Of a DNA stretch of 64,000 nucleotides, positions 55,092-63,536 are shown one piece after another (the first letter of the stretch is position 1; every line of letters starts with the position of its first letter). The DNA is from Arthrobacter sp. MMS18-M83 (GTDB taxonomy: Bacteria; Actinomycetota; Actinomycetes; Actinomycetales; Micrococcaceae): the NCBI RefSeq assembly GCF_026683955.1, contig NZ_CP113343.1:558001-622000 (forward strand). The letters run 5' to 3'. The translations under genes were made by a program, and so were the position numbers. The notes under the pieces were generated by a model, which was not told where the DNA came from, made no database searches, and saw nothing but the letters and a program-made list of their open reading frames with translations.

Positions 55092-55610
55092 ATGCCGATC
55101 ATTCCCGATGACAAGGACTGGACCTGGGTCCTGTCCAAGCCTTGCCCCGAATGCGGTTTCGACGCCGCCACCGTGACCCCCTCCACCGTGCCGGGAACGG
55201 TCCTGAACATGTTGCCGCGCTGGCGCGCCGTGCTGCGGCGCGAAGACGCCTCGGTCCGCCCGGACGACCACACGTGGTCGCCCTTGGAGTATGCCTGCCA
55301 TGTGAGGGATGTCTTCGACCTCTTCGACCAGCGCCTGAACCTGATGCTGCGCGAAGACGACGCCCGTTTCGCCAACTGGGACCAGGACAAGGCTGCGATC
55401 GACGGCGACTACGCCAACGCGGATCCCGCCGAGGTGTCCGCGCAACTGGCTGCCGAGGGCGAACAGATCGCGAATTCCTTCGCCTCCGTCCAGGAAGATG
55501 AGTGGCCGCGCACGGGTGTCCGGAGCAACGGCTCCACCTTCACCGTGTTGACGTTTGCCCAGTACTTCCTGCATGACGTTGTCCATCACCTGCACGACGT
55601 CGACGGCTAG
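55092..55610 (+). CDS. DinB family protein
   Basis: 172 residues, a four-helix-bundle DinB/DUF664-type protein: WSPLEYACHVRDVFDLFDQR carries the first metal His, and FAQYFLHDVVHHLHDV the C-terminal His pair. A Cys pair (PCPECG) near the N-terminus is unusual for a typical DinB. These proteins include thiol-dependent S-transferases, but the function here is unknown. It ends 8 nt before the nitronate monooxygenase gene, so the two are probably cotranscribed. Confidence 0.85.
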   Translation: MPIIPDDKDWTWVLSKPCPECGFDAATVTPSTVPGTVLNMLPRWRAVLRREDASVRPDDHTWSPLEYACHVRDVFDLFDQRLNLMLREDDARFANWDQDKAAIDGDYANADPAEVSAQLAAEGEQIANSFASVQEDEWPRTGVRSNGSTFTVLTFAQYFLHDVVHHLHDVDG

Positions 55611-55618
55611 GCCCCGCC

Positions 55619-56701
55619 GTGACGTGGAAAGATACACGGGCCACCCGCCTCTTCAATATTGAACTGCCAATCGTCCTTGGCCCGTTCGGCGGTCTCTCAT
55701 CGGTGGAGCTGTCGGCCACGGTCAGCGAGGCCGGCGGACTCGGTTCGTACGGGCTCTACGGCTACGAGCCGGAACGGATCGCCGCCACAGCCCGCGAACT
55801 CAGGGAAGCCAGCGGGAAACCATTCGCGCTGAATCTCTGGCTCCCCATCGAGGGCGAGGAACCGCCGTCTGCGGATGCTGAGCAATTCGCCGCCTACGTG
55901 GACGTCCTCCGGCCCTATTTCGAGCAGGTGGGCGTGGAGCCTCCTACGCAGCCTGAAATTTATCTCCCTGATCTGGACGGTCAGATCCAGGCGGCCATCG
56001 ACGCCCAACCGGCCGTGTTGAGCTTCGTGTTCGGTGTTCCGTCCGAGTCTGTGATCGAGCAAGCCCACCGGAACGGCATTGTGGTGGTGGGTACGGCGAC
56101 CACCGTGGACGAAGCCGTAGCCTTGGATGCGGGCGGAGTAGATGCCATCGTTGCCACGGGGATGGAGGCCGGCGGCCACCGGGTTTCATTCCTGCGTACT
56201 CCCGAGGACTCGCTCGTTGGAACCCTGGCCCTTGTGCCGCAGGCGGTGGATGCGGTCTCGGTTCCGGTCATCGCGGCCGGCGGTATCTCTGATGGGCGTG
56301 GGGTCGCTGCCGCCCTGGCACTCGGTGCTGATGCGGTCCAGATCGGTTCGGCTTTCCTTGCCACGCGCCAATCGGCCATCAGTCCAGCGCACCTGGCCGC
56401 GCTGCACGGACCCGACGCCGCCCACACTGTCCTGACCCGCGCCCTCAGCGGTCGTTTGGCGCGCGGCATCCCCAACCGGATCACCGCTGAGCTCGCCGAC
56501 CCCGCCGTCCACGCCCCGTTCCCTATCCAGAACTGGCTGACGGGCAAGTTCCGGCCCGCTGCGGCCATCCAGGGAATCCCGGGTCTCATGTCCATGTGGG
56601 CCGGACAATCGACTCCGCTCATCCGGGAAGACGATGCGCGGAAACTCGTGGACAATATCGTGGACTCGGTGGACGCCATCTTTGGGCGGCTCGGCAGCTA
56701 G
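55619..56701 (+). CDS. nitronate monooxygenase (2-nitropropane dioxygenase family)
   Basis: FMN-dependent TIM-barrel enzyme of 360 residues. NIELPIVLGPFGGLSSVELS at the N-terminus, VVVGTATTVDEAVALDAGGV, ATGMEAGGHR (with the conserved His), VPVIAAGGISDGRGVAAALA and GADAVQIGSAFLAT (phosphate binding) are all family motifs. It oxidises alkyl nitronates such as propionate-3-nitronate, or serves as a related flavin oxidoreductase. GTG start at 55619, 8 nt after the DinB gene. Confidence 0.88.
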   Translation: MTWKDTRATRLFNIELPIVLGPFGGLSSVELSATVSEAGGLGSYGLYGYEPERIAATARELREASGKPFALNLWLPIEGEEPPSADAEQFAAYVDVLRPYFEQVGVEPPTQPEIYLPDLDGQIQAAIDAQPAVLSFVFGVPSESVIEQAHRNGIVVVGTATTVDEAVALDAGGVDAIVATGMEAGGHRVSFLRTPEDSLVGTLALVPQAVDAVSVPVIAAGGISDGRGVAAALALGADAVQIGSAFLATRQSAISPAHLAALHGPDAAHTVLTRALSGRLARGIPNRITAELADPAVHAPFPIQNWLTGKFRPAAAIQGIPGLMSMWAGQSTPLIREDDARKLVDNIVDSVDAIFGRLGS

Positions 56702-56711
56702 CCCTCCCCCG

Positions 56712-59700
56712 CTAGTTTCCGTGCACCAGCGCCGGGAGGCCCGATGGCGAGCCGAGGTCCAGCAGGGAGTCTCCGGCGCTGATATCGGCGGGGTTGTGGG
56801 TCACGAGAACTACTGTGACGTCTCCCAGTCCGCCACGAAGTTCGGCCATCATCAAACGGGCCGCATCGGCGTCGAGATGAGCCGTCGGCTCGTCCAGGAG
56901 GAGCACTGTTGCTCCGGTCAGGAGCGTGCGGGCCATGGCGAGACGCTGGCGTTCGCCGCCACTCAGGAACGAACCCGAAGGGCCTATGCGGCTATCCAGC
57001 CCGGCAGGAAGCCCCGATACCAGTCCGGATAGCCCGACGGCGCCCAGGGCCTGATGCATGTCCGTTTCGGAAGGTCTGCGGCCGGCCGGGCGGGCGAGCA
57101 GCAGGTTGCCGCGGATGGTGGAGTCGAAGAGGTGGGCCTCCTGCGGACACCACGCCGCGTTTCCGGTGACGTAGGCCGCGCCGGACGATGCCGGCAGGAA
57201 ACCGAGCAGCACCGAGAGCAGTGTCGATTTGCCGGAACCGGACGGACCCGTGACGGAAAGCCACTGCCCGGGGGCAGCCTCGCCGCTCATTCCGCTGAAC
57301 ACCGCGGTGCCGCCGGGCCAAGACGCTTCGAGTCCGTCCAACAGCAGCCCCGGAGCACCGCCGGGGCGCTCCGGTAAGGCCAGTACACCGCCGTCGTACG
57401 CAGCTGACGTGTCAAACGCTCCCGACTCGGCGATTCGCCGCAATACCGCGGCCAAGGCGGGGGCCTGCCGTACGGCAGACACTACCGCCCCGTAAGGTTC
57501 CGCGAGCGCCAGTTGCATGAGCACGACGACGGAAAGCACGGCTGGCGCAACAGTTCCGGCTTGCACCGATGGTGCAGCGAGAATACCCGCGGCCAAGGCT
57601 CCGAGGGTGCAGGCGAGCACGGTCAATCCTTGGCCTACGCCCTCGGCCCATGCCGAACGCTGCGCCGCCGCTGTGGCTTCGTTGTCCCGCCGGGTCAGGG
57701 ACGATAGCACGGCAGGGGCCACGCCGTTGGCGCTGAGTTCGGCACGGGCGTCGAGGGCGGAGGCAACGTCGCTCAGCACCAGTGAGCGCAATTGCTGCTC
57801 AGCGCGCGCGGCGTTGCGGTCGGCCAACAGGGCAAGCAGGGGGGCCAGAACAACCCCGGCCACGGCGGCCGCGATCACGGCCGGCACCGCTGCGGGCACG
57901 AGCAGTGCCGAGGCGGTCACCGCCGACGCCGCGACGGCAAGGGCCGAAAGCGGCGGAAGCACGACGCGCGGCAGCAAGTCCCGCAGCGTATCGACGTCGT
58001 CGACCACAGCCCCGAGTACGTTGCCGCCTTGCAGGAGCCGTCGGAGGGACAGTGCCCGCGCGCTGAGCGCCGCCCACAGCCCACCGCGGAGCCTTGTCAT
58101 GGCGGCGAAGACGGCGTCGTGAACGAGGAGCCGTTCAGCGTAGCGGAGCACTGCGCGGCCAATGCCGAAGAACCGCACTCCCACGATGGCCCCAAGCAAG
58201 TACAGGATGGGCGGTTGCTCGCTGGCGCGGATAATGAGCCAGCCCGACAATCCGGACAGGGCCACGGCGAACAAGGCTGCGAGCGCGGCAACTAGCACGG
58301 CGCCGGCGAACTTGTAGCGAACGGGAGCGAGGATACTCGCCAGGGCCTTAAGGGTGGAGATGGCGGTGGGGGGTTCTAATCCCCCGGCCGGGCCGCCCCG
58401 AAGTTGGCTGTCCTGCTTGATCGCTGTTCCAGGTGCGGCTGCCGCGGGCTCGGGATTGGCCGTGCGGGCTTGCTGCTCTGCCGTCCCGCCGGCGAGCCGC
58501 ACCACGTGGTCCGCAAGTTTCCGGGTTGCGGCATCGTGGGCCACCAGGATGACGGTCGCGGCCCCTTGCAGGCCCCGGATGGCCGCGCGGATGGCATCTG
58601 CGGAGGCGGCGTCGAGATGGGCGGTGGGTTCGTCGAGCAGGAGGACCGTGGCTCCGGCTTTGAGGCGCGCCAGGCCGCGGGCGACGGCAACGCGCCGCAA
58701 TTCGCCAGGGCTGAGCTCCGCGGGGTGTTTGAGTGCGAGGTGTTCCGCGGCAGCCTTCTCCAGGCACTCCATTGCGGTCGTGCTGTGGGCCTCCGGCGTG
58801 GATTCGGAGTCGGTTGCCGGGAAGCCCCGGCTGCCGCCGTTGACGTAGAGGACGATCTCGTCCAGCACCGTTCCAGCCACCATGACGGGATGCTGCGGCA
58901 CCCAGGCCACGGCACCGGCGCCCAGTCCGGCAACGGTACCGCTTACGCGCGCCTGCGGACTGTCGCCGATCGTTCCGGCCAGAACGCCCAGTACGGTGCT
59001 CTTTCCCGAACCGCTGCGGCCGTCAAGGGCTGTGATCTGCCCCGCGGGGGCGTGGAAGTCGATGGGCCCGACGGCGGCCGCGGCCCGTCCCGCATAGCTC
59101 ACCGTTAGTCCGGTGACCACGACGTCGGCGAGCGGCTTGTTCGTGGCGTCCGCGCCGACGTCGTACGCCTCTGTGCTGGAAACTTCGCTCAGGGGGTGGC
59201 CCGCCGGCGACTCCAGCACGGCGTTAGCGGCAGCCAGTGCTTCGCGGCCGTCGTCGCTGGCGTGGTGGGCCGTGCCAAGCTCGCGCAGGGGAAGGTAGCA
59301 ATCGGGGGCGAGGATAAGGGCCAGCAGGCCTGCTTCCAGGCCCATCTCACCTGCCACGAGTCGTACGCCGATGAAGACGGCAACCACGGCCACGGAAATG
59401 GTGGCGATGAGCTCTAAGGCGAGGGCGGACAGGAAGGCCGTCCGCAGGGTTCCCATCGTGCGGGAACGGTATTCCTCGGAGAGGTCTTCGAGCGCTGCGC
59501 GTTGTTCGCGGGCGCGGCCCAGTCCCACGAGCACCGGAAGCCCCTTGGCCAGCTCCAGGATGTGCCCCGAGAGCCTCCTCAGGGTGGATTGTGCCTCGTG
59601 GACCCTCTCCTCGGTGTGCCGGCCGATCAGCACCATGAAAAGCGGTACCAGAGGCAGGGTCAAAACCACAACCACGGCACTGACCCAGTCCGCGAAAAGG

Positions 59701-60140
59701 ATCCGGACGCCCAGGAGCAAAGGTACCGCGGCGCAATTGACCAAGGCCGGCAGGAACTGGGTGTAGTAGTTGTCGAGCGCATCAAGTCCGCGCGTCGCGA
59801 GCACCGCCAGCGCGCCGTCGTTCACTCCGCCGACCCGTCCCGCGGCCCCGGCACCGAGGGATCGGCCCAGAAGCCTGGACCTCAGCTCTTCCTTGACCCC
59901 GAGGGCCGCCCGGCGCGCCGCGACTCCTTGGCCCCAGACCGTCAGCGACCGCAGGACCGCGCCGATGGCACCCCAGAGGAGTCCTTCCCGCCACCCCATG
60001 CCGCCCGCGGCAAGTCCGGACAGCATCCCCGCGACGGCCTGTGCAATCAGGACCAGGGACAAGGCCTTGAGCGATGACAACAAGCCAAGGGCGTACAGGG
60101 CGGATCGGGTGGCGGGTCCGGCTGGCAACTGGGGCTTCAT
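56712..60140 (-). CDS. cydDC: fused thiol reductant ABC exporter CydDC
   Basis: 1142 residues: two complete ABC half-transporters in one chain. The first half (about 1-540) is CydD-like, with six membrane helices and Walker A LDGRSGSGKSTVLG, signature LSPGELRRVAVARGLA and Walker B TVLLLDEPTAHLD. The second half (about 600-1142) is CydC-like, with VTGPSGSGKSTLLSVLLG, LSGGERQRLAMARTLL and VLLLDEPTAHLDADA. CydDC exports glutathione or cysteine and is needed for cytochrome bd assembly. A ~60-residue Ala/Pro/Gly linker joins the halves. It lies 3 nt after cydB in the cydA-cydB-cydDC operon. Confidence 0.93.
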   Translation of the reverse strand: MKPQLPAGPATRSALYALGLLSSLKALSLVLIAQAVAGMLSGLAAGGMGWREGLLWGAIGAVLRSLTVWGQGVAARRAALGVKEELRSRLLGRSLGAGAAGRVGGVNDGALAVLATRGLDALDNYYTQFLPALVNCAAVPLLLGVRILFADWVSAVVVVLTLPLVPLFMVLIGRHTEERVHEAQSTLRRLSGHILELAKGLPVLVGLGRAREQRAALEDLSEEYRSRTMGTLRTAFLSALALELIATISVAVVAVFIGVRLVAGEMGLEAGLLALILAPDCYLPLRELGTAHHASDDGREALAAANAVLESPAGHPLSEVSSTEAYDVGADATNKPLADVVVTGLTVSYAGRAAAAVGPIDFHAPAGQITALDGRSGSGKSTVLGVLAGTIGDSPQARVSGTVAGLGAGAVAWVPQHPVMVAGTVLDEIVLYVNGGSRGFPATDSESTPEAHSTTAMECLEKAAAEHLALKHPAELSPGELRRVAVARGLARLKAGATVLLLDEPTAHLDAASADAIRAAIRGLQGAATVILVAHDAATRKLADHVVRLAGGTAEQQARTANPEPAAAAPGTAIKQDSQLRGGPAGGLEPPTAISTLKALASILAPVRYKFAGAVLVAALAALFAVALSGLSGWLIIRASEQPPILYLLGAIVGVRFFGIGRAVLRYAERLLVHDAVFAAMTRLRGGLWAALSARALSLRRLLQGGNVLGAVVDDVDTLRDLLPRVVLPPLSALAVAASAVTASALLVPAAVPAVIAAAVAGVVLAPLLALLADRNAARAEQQLRSLVLSDVASALDARAELSANGVAPAVLSSLTRRDNEATAAAQRSAWAEGVGQGLTVLACTLGALAAGILAAPSVQAGTVAPAVLSVVVLMQLALAEPYGAVVSAVRQAPALAAVLRRIAESGAFDTSAAYDGGVLALPERPGGAPGLLLDGLEASWPGGTAVFSGMSGEAAPGQWLSVTGPSGSGKSTLLSVLLGFLPASSGAAYVTGNAAWCPQEAHLFDSTIRGNLLLARPAGRRPSETDMHQALGAVGLSGLVSGLPAGLDSRIGPSGSFLSGGERQRLAMARTLLTGATVLLLDEPTAHLDADAARLMMAELRGGLGDVTVVLVTHNPADISAGDSLLDLGSPSGLPALVHGN

Positions 60141-60143
60141 CCG

Positions 60144-61241
60144 CTACTCTCTCGCGTTGTGGCGTGCGTGTTTTGCAGCCGGGCCGCCCGACGCCGCGTG
60201 ACCGACCAGCACCTTGGCAGCGATGGCCGGCAGGAAACCATGTGCTGCCGGAATGTGTGCCGCGCTGACGCGCCGGCGGAACACCCAGTAGGTCCACGCC
60301 TGGTAGGCGACGACGAGGGGCAGGCCGACTGCCGCAACGATGCTCATCAGCCCCAAGGTGTAGGCGGAGGATGAGGCGTTGGAAATGGTGAGGTTGAAGG
60401 CGGGATCCAAGGTCGAAGGAATCACCACAGGGAAGGCTGCACCGAAGATGGATGCTGTGGCGCACACCAGGAACGCACCCAGGGCACCGAACGCCCTGCC
60501 CTCGGCTCCCTTGCGGGCGAGAACCCAGGCCGCTGCGGCAGCCAGGAGTCCCACGATCACGAGTGACCAGGTCCACGTCTTGCCGCTAATGAGTTGCACG
60601 GCCACCATCCATCCCAGCAACGGCAGCAATGCGACCGGCGAGAGCCGCACGAACCAGCGGCGTGCGCGGTGGCGCACCTCGCCGTCGGTCTTCAGGGCCA
60701 GGAACGCCAAAGCATGCACCAGAGCGAACGCGACGACGGCGAAGCCACCTAGCACGGCATAACCGCTGAACCAGGAAAAGGGGCCGCCCTGGCGGTCGCC
60801 GTTAGCGTTGAGCGGCAGCCCGGTAGTGGTCAGTGCCAGGGCTGCGCCGATACCGAACGCGGCCGTGAACGAACCAATGGCAATGGCCCAGTCCCAGATG
60901 GTCCGCCAGCGCGCGGTGTCCACCTTGCCCCGGTACTCGAATGCAACAGCCCGGAAGATCAAGGCCACCAGGACAAGCAGCAGTGGCAGGTAGAGGGCCG
61001 AGAACAGCGAGGCGTACCAGAGCGGGAAGGCCGCGAACGTGGCACCGGCCGCGGTCAGCAACCAGACTTCGTTTCCGTCCCATACCGGGCCGATCGTGTT
61101 CAGTAGAACCCGGCAGTCGGTGTTGTTCCTGGCGAAGAGCTTCATGAGCATTCCTACGCCTAGATCGAATCCCTCCAGGAAGAGGTAGCCGGTCCACAAC
61201 ACGGCGATGGCTATGAACCAGACGGTTGGCAACAGTTCCAT
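60144..61241 (-). CDS. cydB: cytochrome bd ubiquinol/menaquinol oxidase subunit II
   Basis: 365 residues with about eight or nine membrane helices. It begins LPTVWFIAIAVLWTGYLFLE and has GFDLGVGMLMKLFARNNTD and IGPVWDGNEVWLLTAAGATF, the CydB signatures, plus VVIPSTLDPAFNLTISNASS near the end. It is partner of CydA in the oxygen reductase that does not pump protons. It starts 20 nt after cydA and ends 3 nt before cydDC. Confidence 0.95.
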   Translation of the reverse strand: MELLPTVWFIAIAVLWTGYLFLEGFDLGVGMLMKLFARNNTDCRVLLNTIGPVWDGNEVWLLTAAGATFAAFPLWYASLFSALYLPLLLVLVALIFRAVAFEYRGKVDTARWRTIWDWAIAIGSFTAAFGIGAALALTTTGLPLNANGDRQGGPFSWFSGYAVLGGFAVVAFALVHALAFLALKTDGEVRHRARRWFVRLSPVALLPLLGWMVAVQLISGKTWTWSLVIVGLLAAAAAWVLARKGAEGRAFGALGAFLVCATASIFGAAFPVVIPSTLDPAFNLTISNASSSAYTLGLMSIVAAVGLPLVVAYQAWTYWVFRRRVSAAHIPAAHGFLPAIAAKVLVGHAASGGPAAKHARHNARE

Positions 61242-61261
61242 GCGAAAGATCCCTCTGCTTC

Positions 61262-62872
61262 CTAGTAGGCGAATGCCAGGACGTCGTCGCTGTCGCCGGG
61301 CTGGCCCGGGGCACCCGGGGTCCCGCCGTCGTCCTTCTTTTCGTGCTTTTCGCCGTGGCGAGCCTCAGCGAGCTCCGGCATCGCGGAGGCCACGCCACCG
61401 CGGGCATATTTGACCAGCAGTCGGACTTCCACCACCAACAGGACCGCGTAGATCGAGGCCAACACCACCAATGAGGTAATGAGCTCAGCGGCGGACACTC
61501 CGGGCGAGACGGCCGCGGCCGTGAACATGAACACCTGGTCGATGCCGCTCGCGTCCGGATTGGGCGCGACGACGAATGGCTGCCGGCCCATTTCCGTGAA
61601 GATCCAGCCGGCGGCGTTGGCCCCAAAGGGAGCAAGGATCCCGAAGACTGCAAGGCGCATTATCCAACGGGATTGCGGCACCACTCCCCTGCGCGTCACC
61701 CACAAAGCAAGCAGCGCGGCAAAAGCGGCAAGCCCACCGAAGCCAATCATCATGCGGAAGCCCCAATAGGTGACTTCCATGACCGGCACGTACTGGATTT
61801 CCTGCCCTGCGCGATCGCCGTACAGGGGATCGTTGGGCAAGTGCGTGCCGTACTTGGCCTTGTACTCGTCCAGGAGGCTGTTGACGCCCTTCACCTCTGT
61901 GCTGAAGTCGCCCTTGGCCAGGAAGGAGAGAATGCCGGGAACCTCGATCACGGCCACAATGTCGTTGCAGTTCTTGGAGCCGACATTGCCGACACTCAGC
62001 ACGGAGAATCCGGTGCCGTCGTGGCATGCGGCTTCAGCTGCGGCCATCTTCATGGGCTGCTGTTCGAACATCAACTTGCCCTGCAGATCGCCCGTGAAGG
62101 CGGTCCCGGCGAAGGAGATCATGGCAACGACGGCGCCGATCCGCAAGGAATTGATCCACACTTTGTAGTCTGCCTTGTCCCGTCCTGGGATGTTGGCTTC
62201 CCCGGGAATGGCGCGGCCGTCCGCATCGACGGTGTCAATGCCGTCGTGGCGGCGCCGCCAGAGGTGGTACCACGCGATGCCCAGAAGGAACGCACCGGCG
62301 ACGCCCAAAGCACCGAAGAGCGTGTGCGGCACAGCCACCAAGGCGGTGTTGTTGGTGAAGACGGCCCAGGCGTCGGTCATGACGGGGCGCCCGTTGACCA
62401 TCTCGATGCCGACCGGGTGCTGCATCCAGGAATTGGCGACGATGATGAAGTAGGCCGAGAAGAGCGAGCCGATCACTGCGATCCAAAGGCACGCGAGGTG
62501 GACGCCCCGCTTGAGCTGCTTCCAGCCGAAGATCCACAGCCCAAGGAAAGTCGATTCCACAAAGAACGCCAGAAGCGCTTCCAGGGCCAGGGGCGCGCCG
62601 AAGATGTCTCCAACGAAGCGGCTGTACTCACTCCAGGCCATCCCAAACTGGAACTCCTGCACAATGCCCGTGGCCACGCCCATGATGAAGTTGATGAGGA
62701 AGAGCTTGCCCCAGAACTTGGTCATCCGCAGGTATTCAACTTTTCCGGTGCGGTACCAAAGTGTCTGGATGACGCCCACAACGAGCCCCAGCCCGATGGT
62801 CAGCGGCACCATCATGAAGTGGTAGACCGTGGTGATTCCAAATTGCCAGCGTGCGATTTCCAAGGCGTCCAT
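61262..62872 (-). CDS. cydA: cytochrome bd ubiquinol/menaquinol oxidase subunit I
   Basis: 536 residues with about nine membrane helices. It has the N-terminal RWQFGITTVYHFMMVPLTIG with the haem ligand His, then GIVQEFQFGMAWSEYSRFVG, VESTFLGLWIFGWKQL, and the diagnostic WIFTEMGRQPFVV. The Q-loop is of the short type usual in Gram-positives. The C-terminal ~35 residues are a charged tail. It is first gene of the cyd operon; two TTCTAC-N5-GTAGAA palindromes lie 42-84 nt upstream. AAGGACAGCC precedes the ATG. Confidence 0.96.
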   Translation of the reverse strand: MDALEIARWQFGITTVYHFMMVPLTIGLGLVVGVIQTLWYRTGKVEYLRMTKFWGKLFLINFIMGVATGIVQEFQFGMAWSEYSRFVGDIFGAPLALEALLAFFVESTFLGLWIFGWKQLKRGVHLACLWIAVIGSLFSAYFIIVANSWMQHPVGIEMVNGRPVMTDAWAVFTNNTALVAVPHTLFGALGVAGAFLLGIAWYHLWRRRHDGIDTVDADGRAIPGEANIPGRDKADYKVWINSLRIGAVVAMISFAGTAFTGDLQGKLMFEQQPMKMAAAEAACHDGTGFSVLSVGNVGSKNCNDIVAVIEVPGILSFLAKGDFSTEVKGVNSLLDEYKAKYGTHLPNDPLYGDRAGQEIQYVPVMEVTYWGFRMMIGFGGLAAFAALLALWVTRRGVVPQSRWIMRLAVFGILAPFGANAAGWIFTEMGRQPFVVAPNPDASGIDQVFMFTAAAVSPGVSAAELITSLVVLASIYAVLLVVEVRLLVKYARGGVASAMPELAEARHGEKHEKKDDGGTPGAPGQPGDSDDVLAFAY

Positions 62873-62913
62873 GGCTGTCCTTATTATCCGGCTGCCCGCG
62901 ATGCGGCGTCCAT

Positions 62914-62932
62914 TTTCTACGTTGTGTAGAAA
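62914..62932. promoter_or_regulatory. BlaI-type operator 1 (cydA side)
   Basis: TTTCTAC-GTTGT-GTAGAAA, perfect 7-bp arms with a 5-nt spacer, 42-60 nt upstream of the cydA ATG. The half-site CTAC/GTAG is that of BlaI/MecI operators. Confidence 0.72.
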
Positions 62933-62939
62933 CTTCTTC

Positions 62940-62956
62940 TTCTACGCAGTGTAGAA
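62940..62956. promoter_or_regulatory. BlaI-type operator 2 (cydA side)
   Basis: TTCTAC-GCAGT-GTAGAA, perfect 6-bp arms. Its centre is 25 bp from that of operator 1. Confidence 0.72.
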
Positions 62957-63027
62957 CAAATCCGTCCGATGTGGTCACCACTCTTCCAGCGGCGTAACAG
63001 TGCCGCAAGGACACGCCGCGCCGCATG

Positions 63028-63044
63028 TTCTACTTCACGTAGAA
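63028..63044. promoter_or_regulatory. BlaI-type operator 3 (blaI side)
   Basis: TTCTAC-TTCAC-GTAGAA, perfect 6-bp arms, 100-116 nt upstream of the blaI ATG and 88 bp from operator 2. The rest of the 271-bp cydA/blaI spacer holds no gene that I can see. Confidence 0.7.
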
Positions 63045-63143
63045 TCGCGCTCCAAAAAGCGGTAGATTGATGGTGGAATGTTGGATCATCGCACTCCCCG
63101 GGCCTTATCGCGGCGGGGAACTGCGGAAAGTAGGGATGCATTG

Positions 63144-63530
63144 ATGGCAAGTCTTGGTGAACTGGAACGGGCGGTCATGGATCTGCTCTGGGCAGGCCAG
63201 GGGGCTGCGACAGCCAACAAACTTCGTGACCTGCTGGCGCAGGACTCCGCAGCCGCCGATGGCATCGCAGGGCACCAGGGCAAGGACCTCGCCGTCACCA
63301 CAGTGTTGACGGTCTTGTCCCGCCTTGAGAAAAAGGGTCTTGTGGAGCGCGAACGGGGTACCCGTCCGCACCGCTACCAGGCCGTGTCGAGCCGCGCTGA
63401 CCACACGGCAGACCTCATGCATGAGGCACTGGGGTCGGCCCCGGACCGCGAAGCCGTGCTGGCCCGGTTCATTGGTTCCGTAAGCGAAAGTGAAGCTGCC
63501 ACGCTGCGCAAACTGCTCGGCAAAAACTAA
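63144..63530 (+). CDS. BlaI/MecI/CopY-family transcriptional repressor
   Basis: 128 residues. The N-terminal winged helix has LGELERAVMDLLWAG, a recognition region VTTVLTVLSRLEKKGLVERE and RPHRYQAVSSRADHTA. The C-terminal dimerisation tail VLARFIGSVSESEAATLRKL matches the region where BlaI/MecI repressors are cut by their sensor protease. Start: ATG at 63144. It is divergent from cydA and 6 nt from the M56 peptidase gene, so it is the repressor of a sensor/repressor pair and probably acts at the three palindromes upstream. Confidence 0.9.
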   Translation: MASLGELERAVMDLLWAGQGAATANKLRDLLAQDSAAADGIAGHQGKDLAVTTVLTVLSRLEKKGLVERERGTRPHRYQAVSSRADHTADLMHEALGSAPDREAVLARFIGSVSESEAATLRKLLGKN

Positions 63531-63536
63531 GCACCC

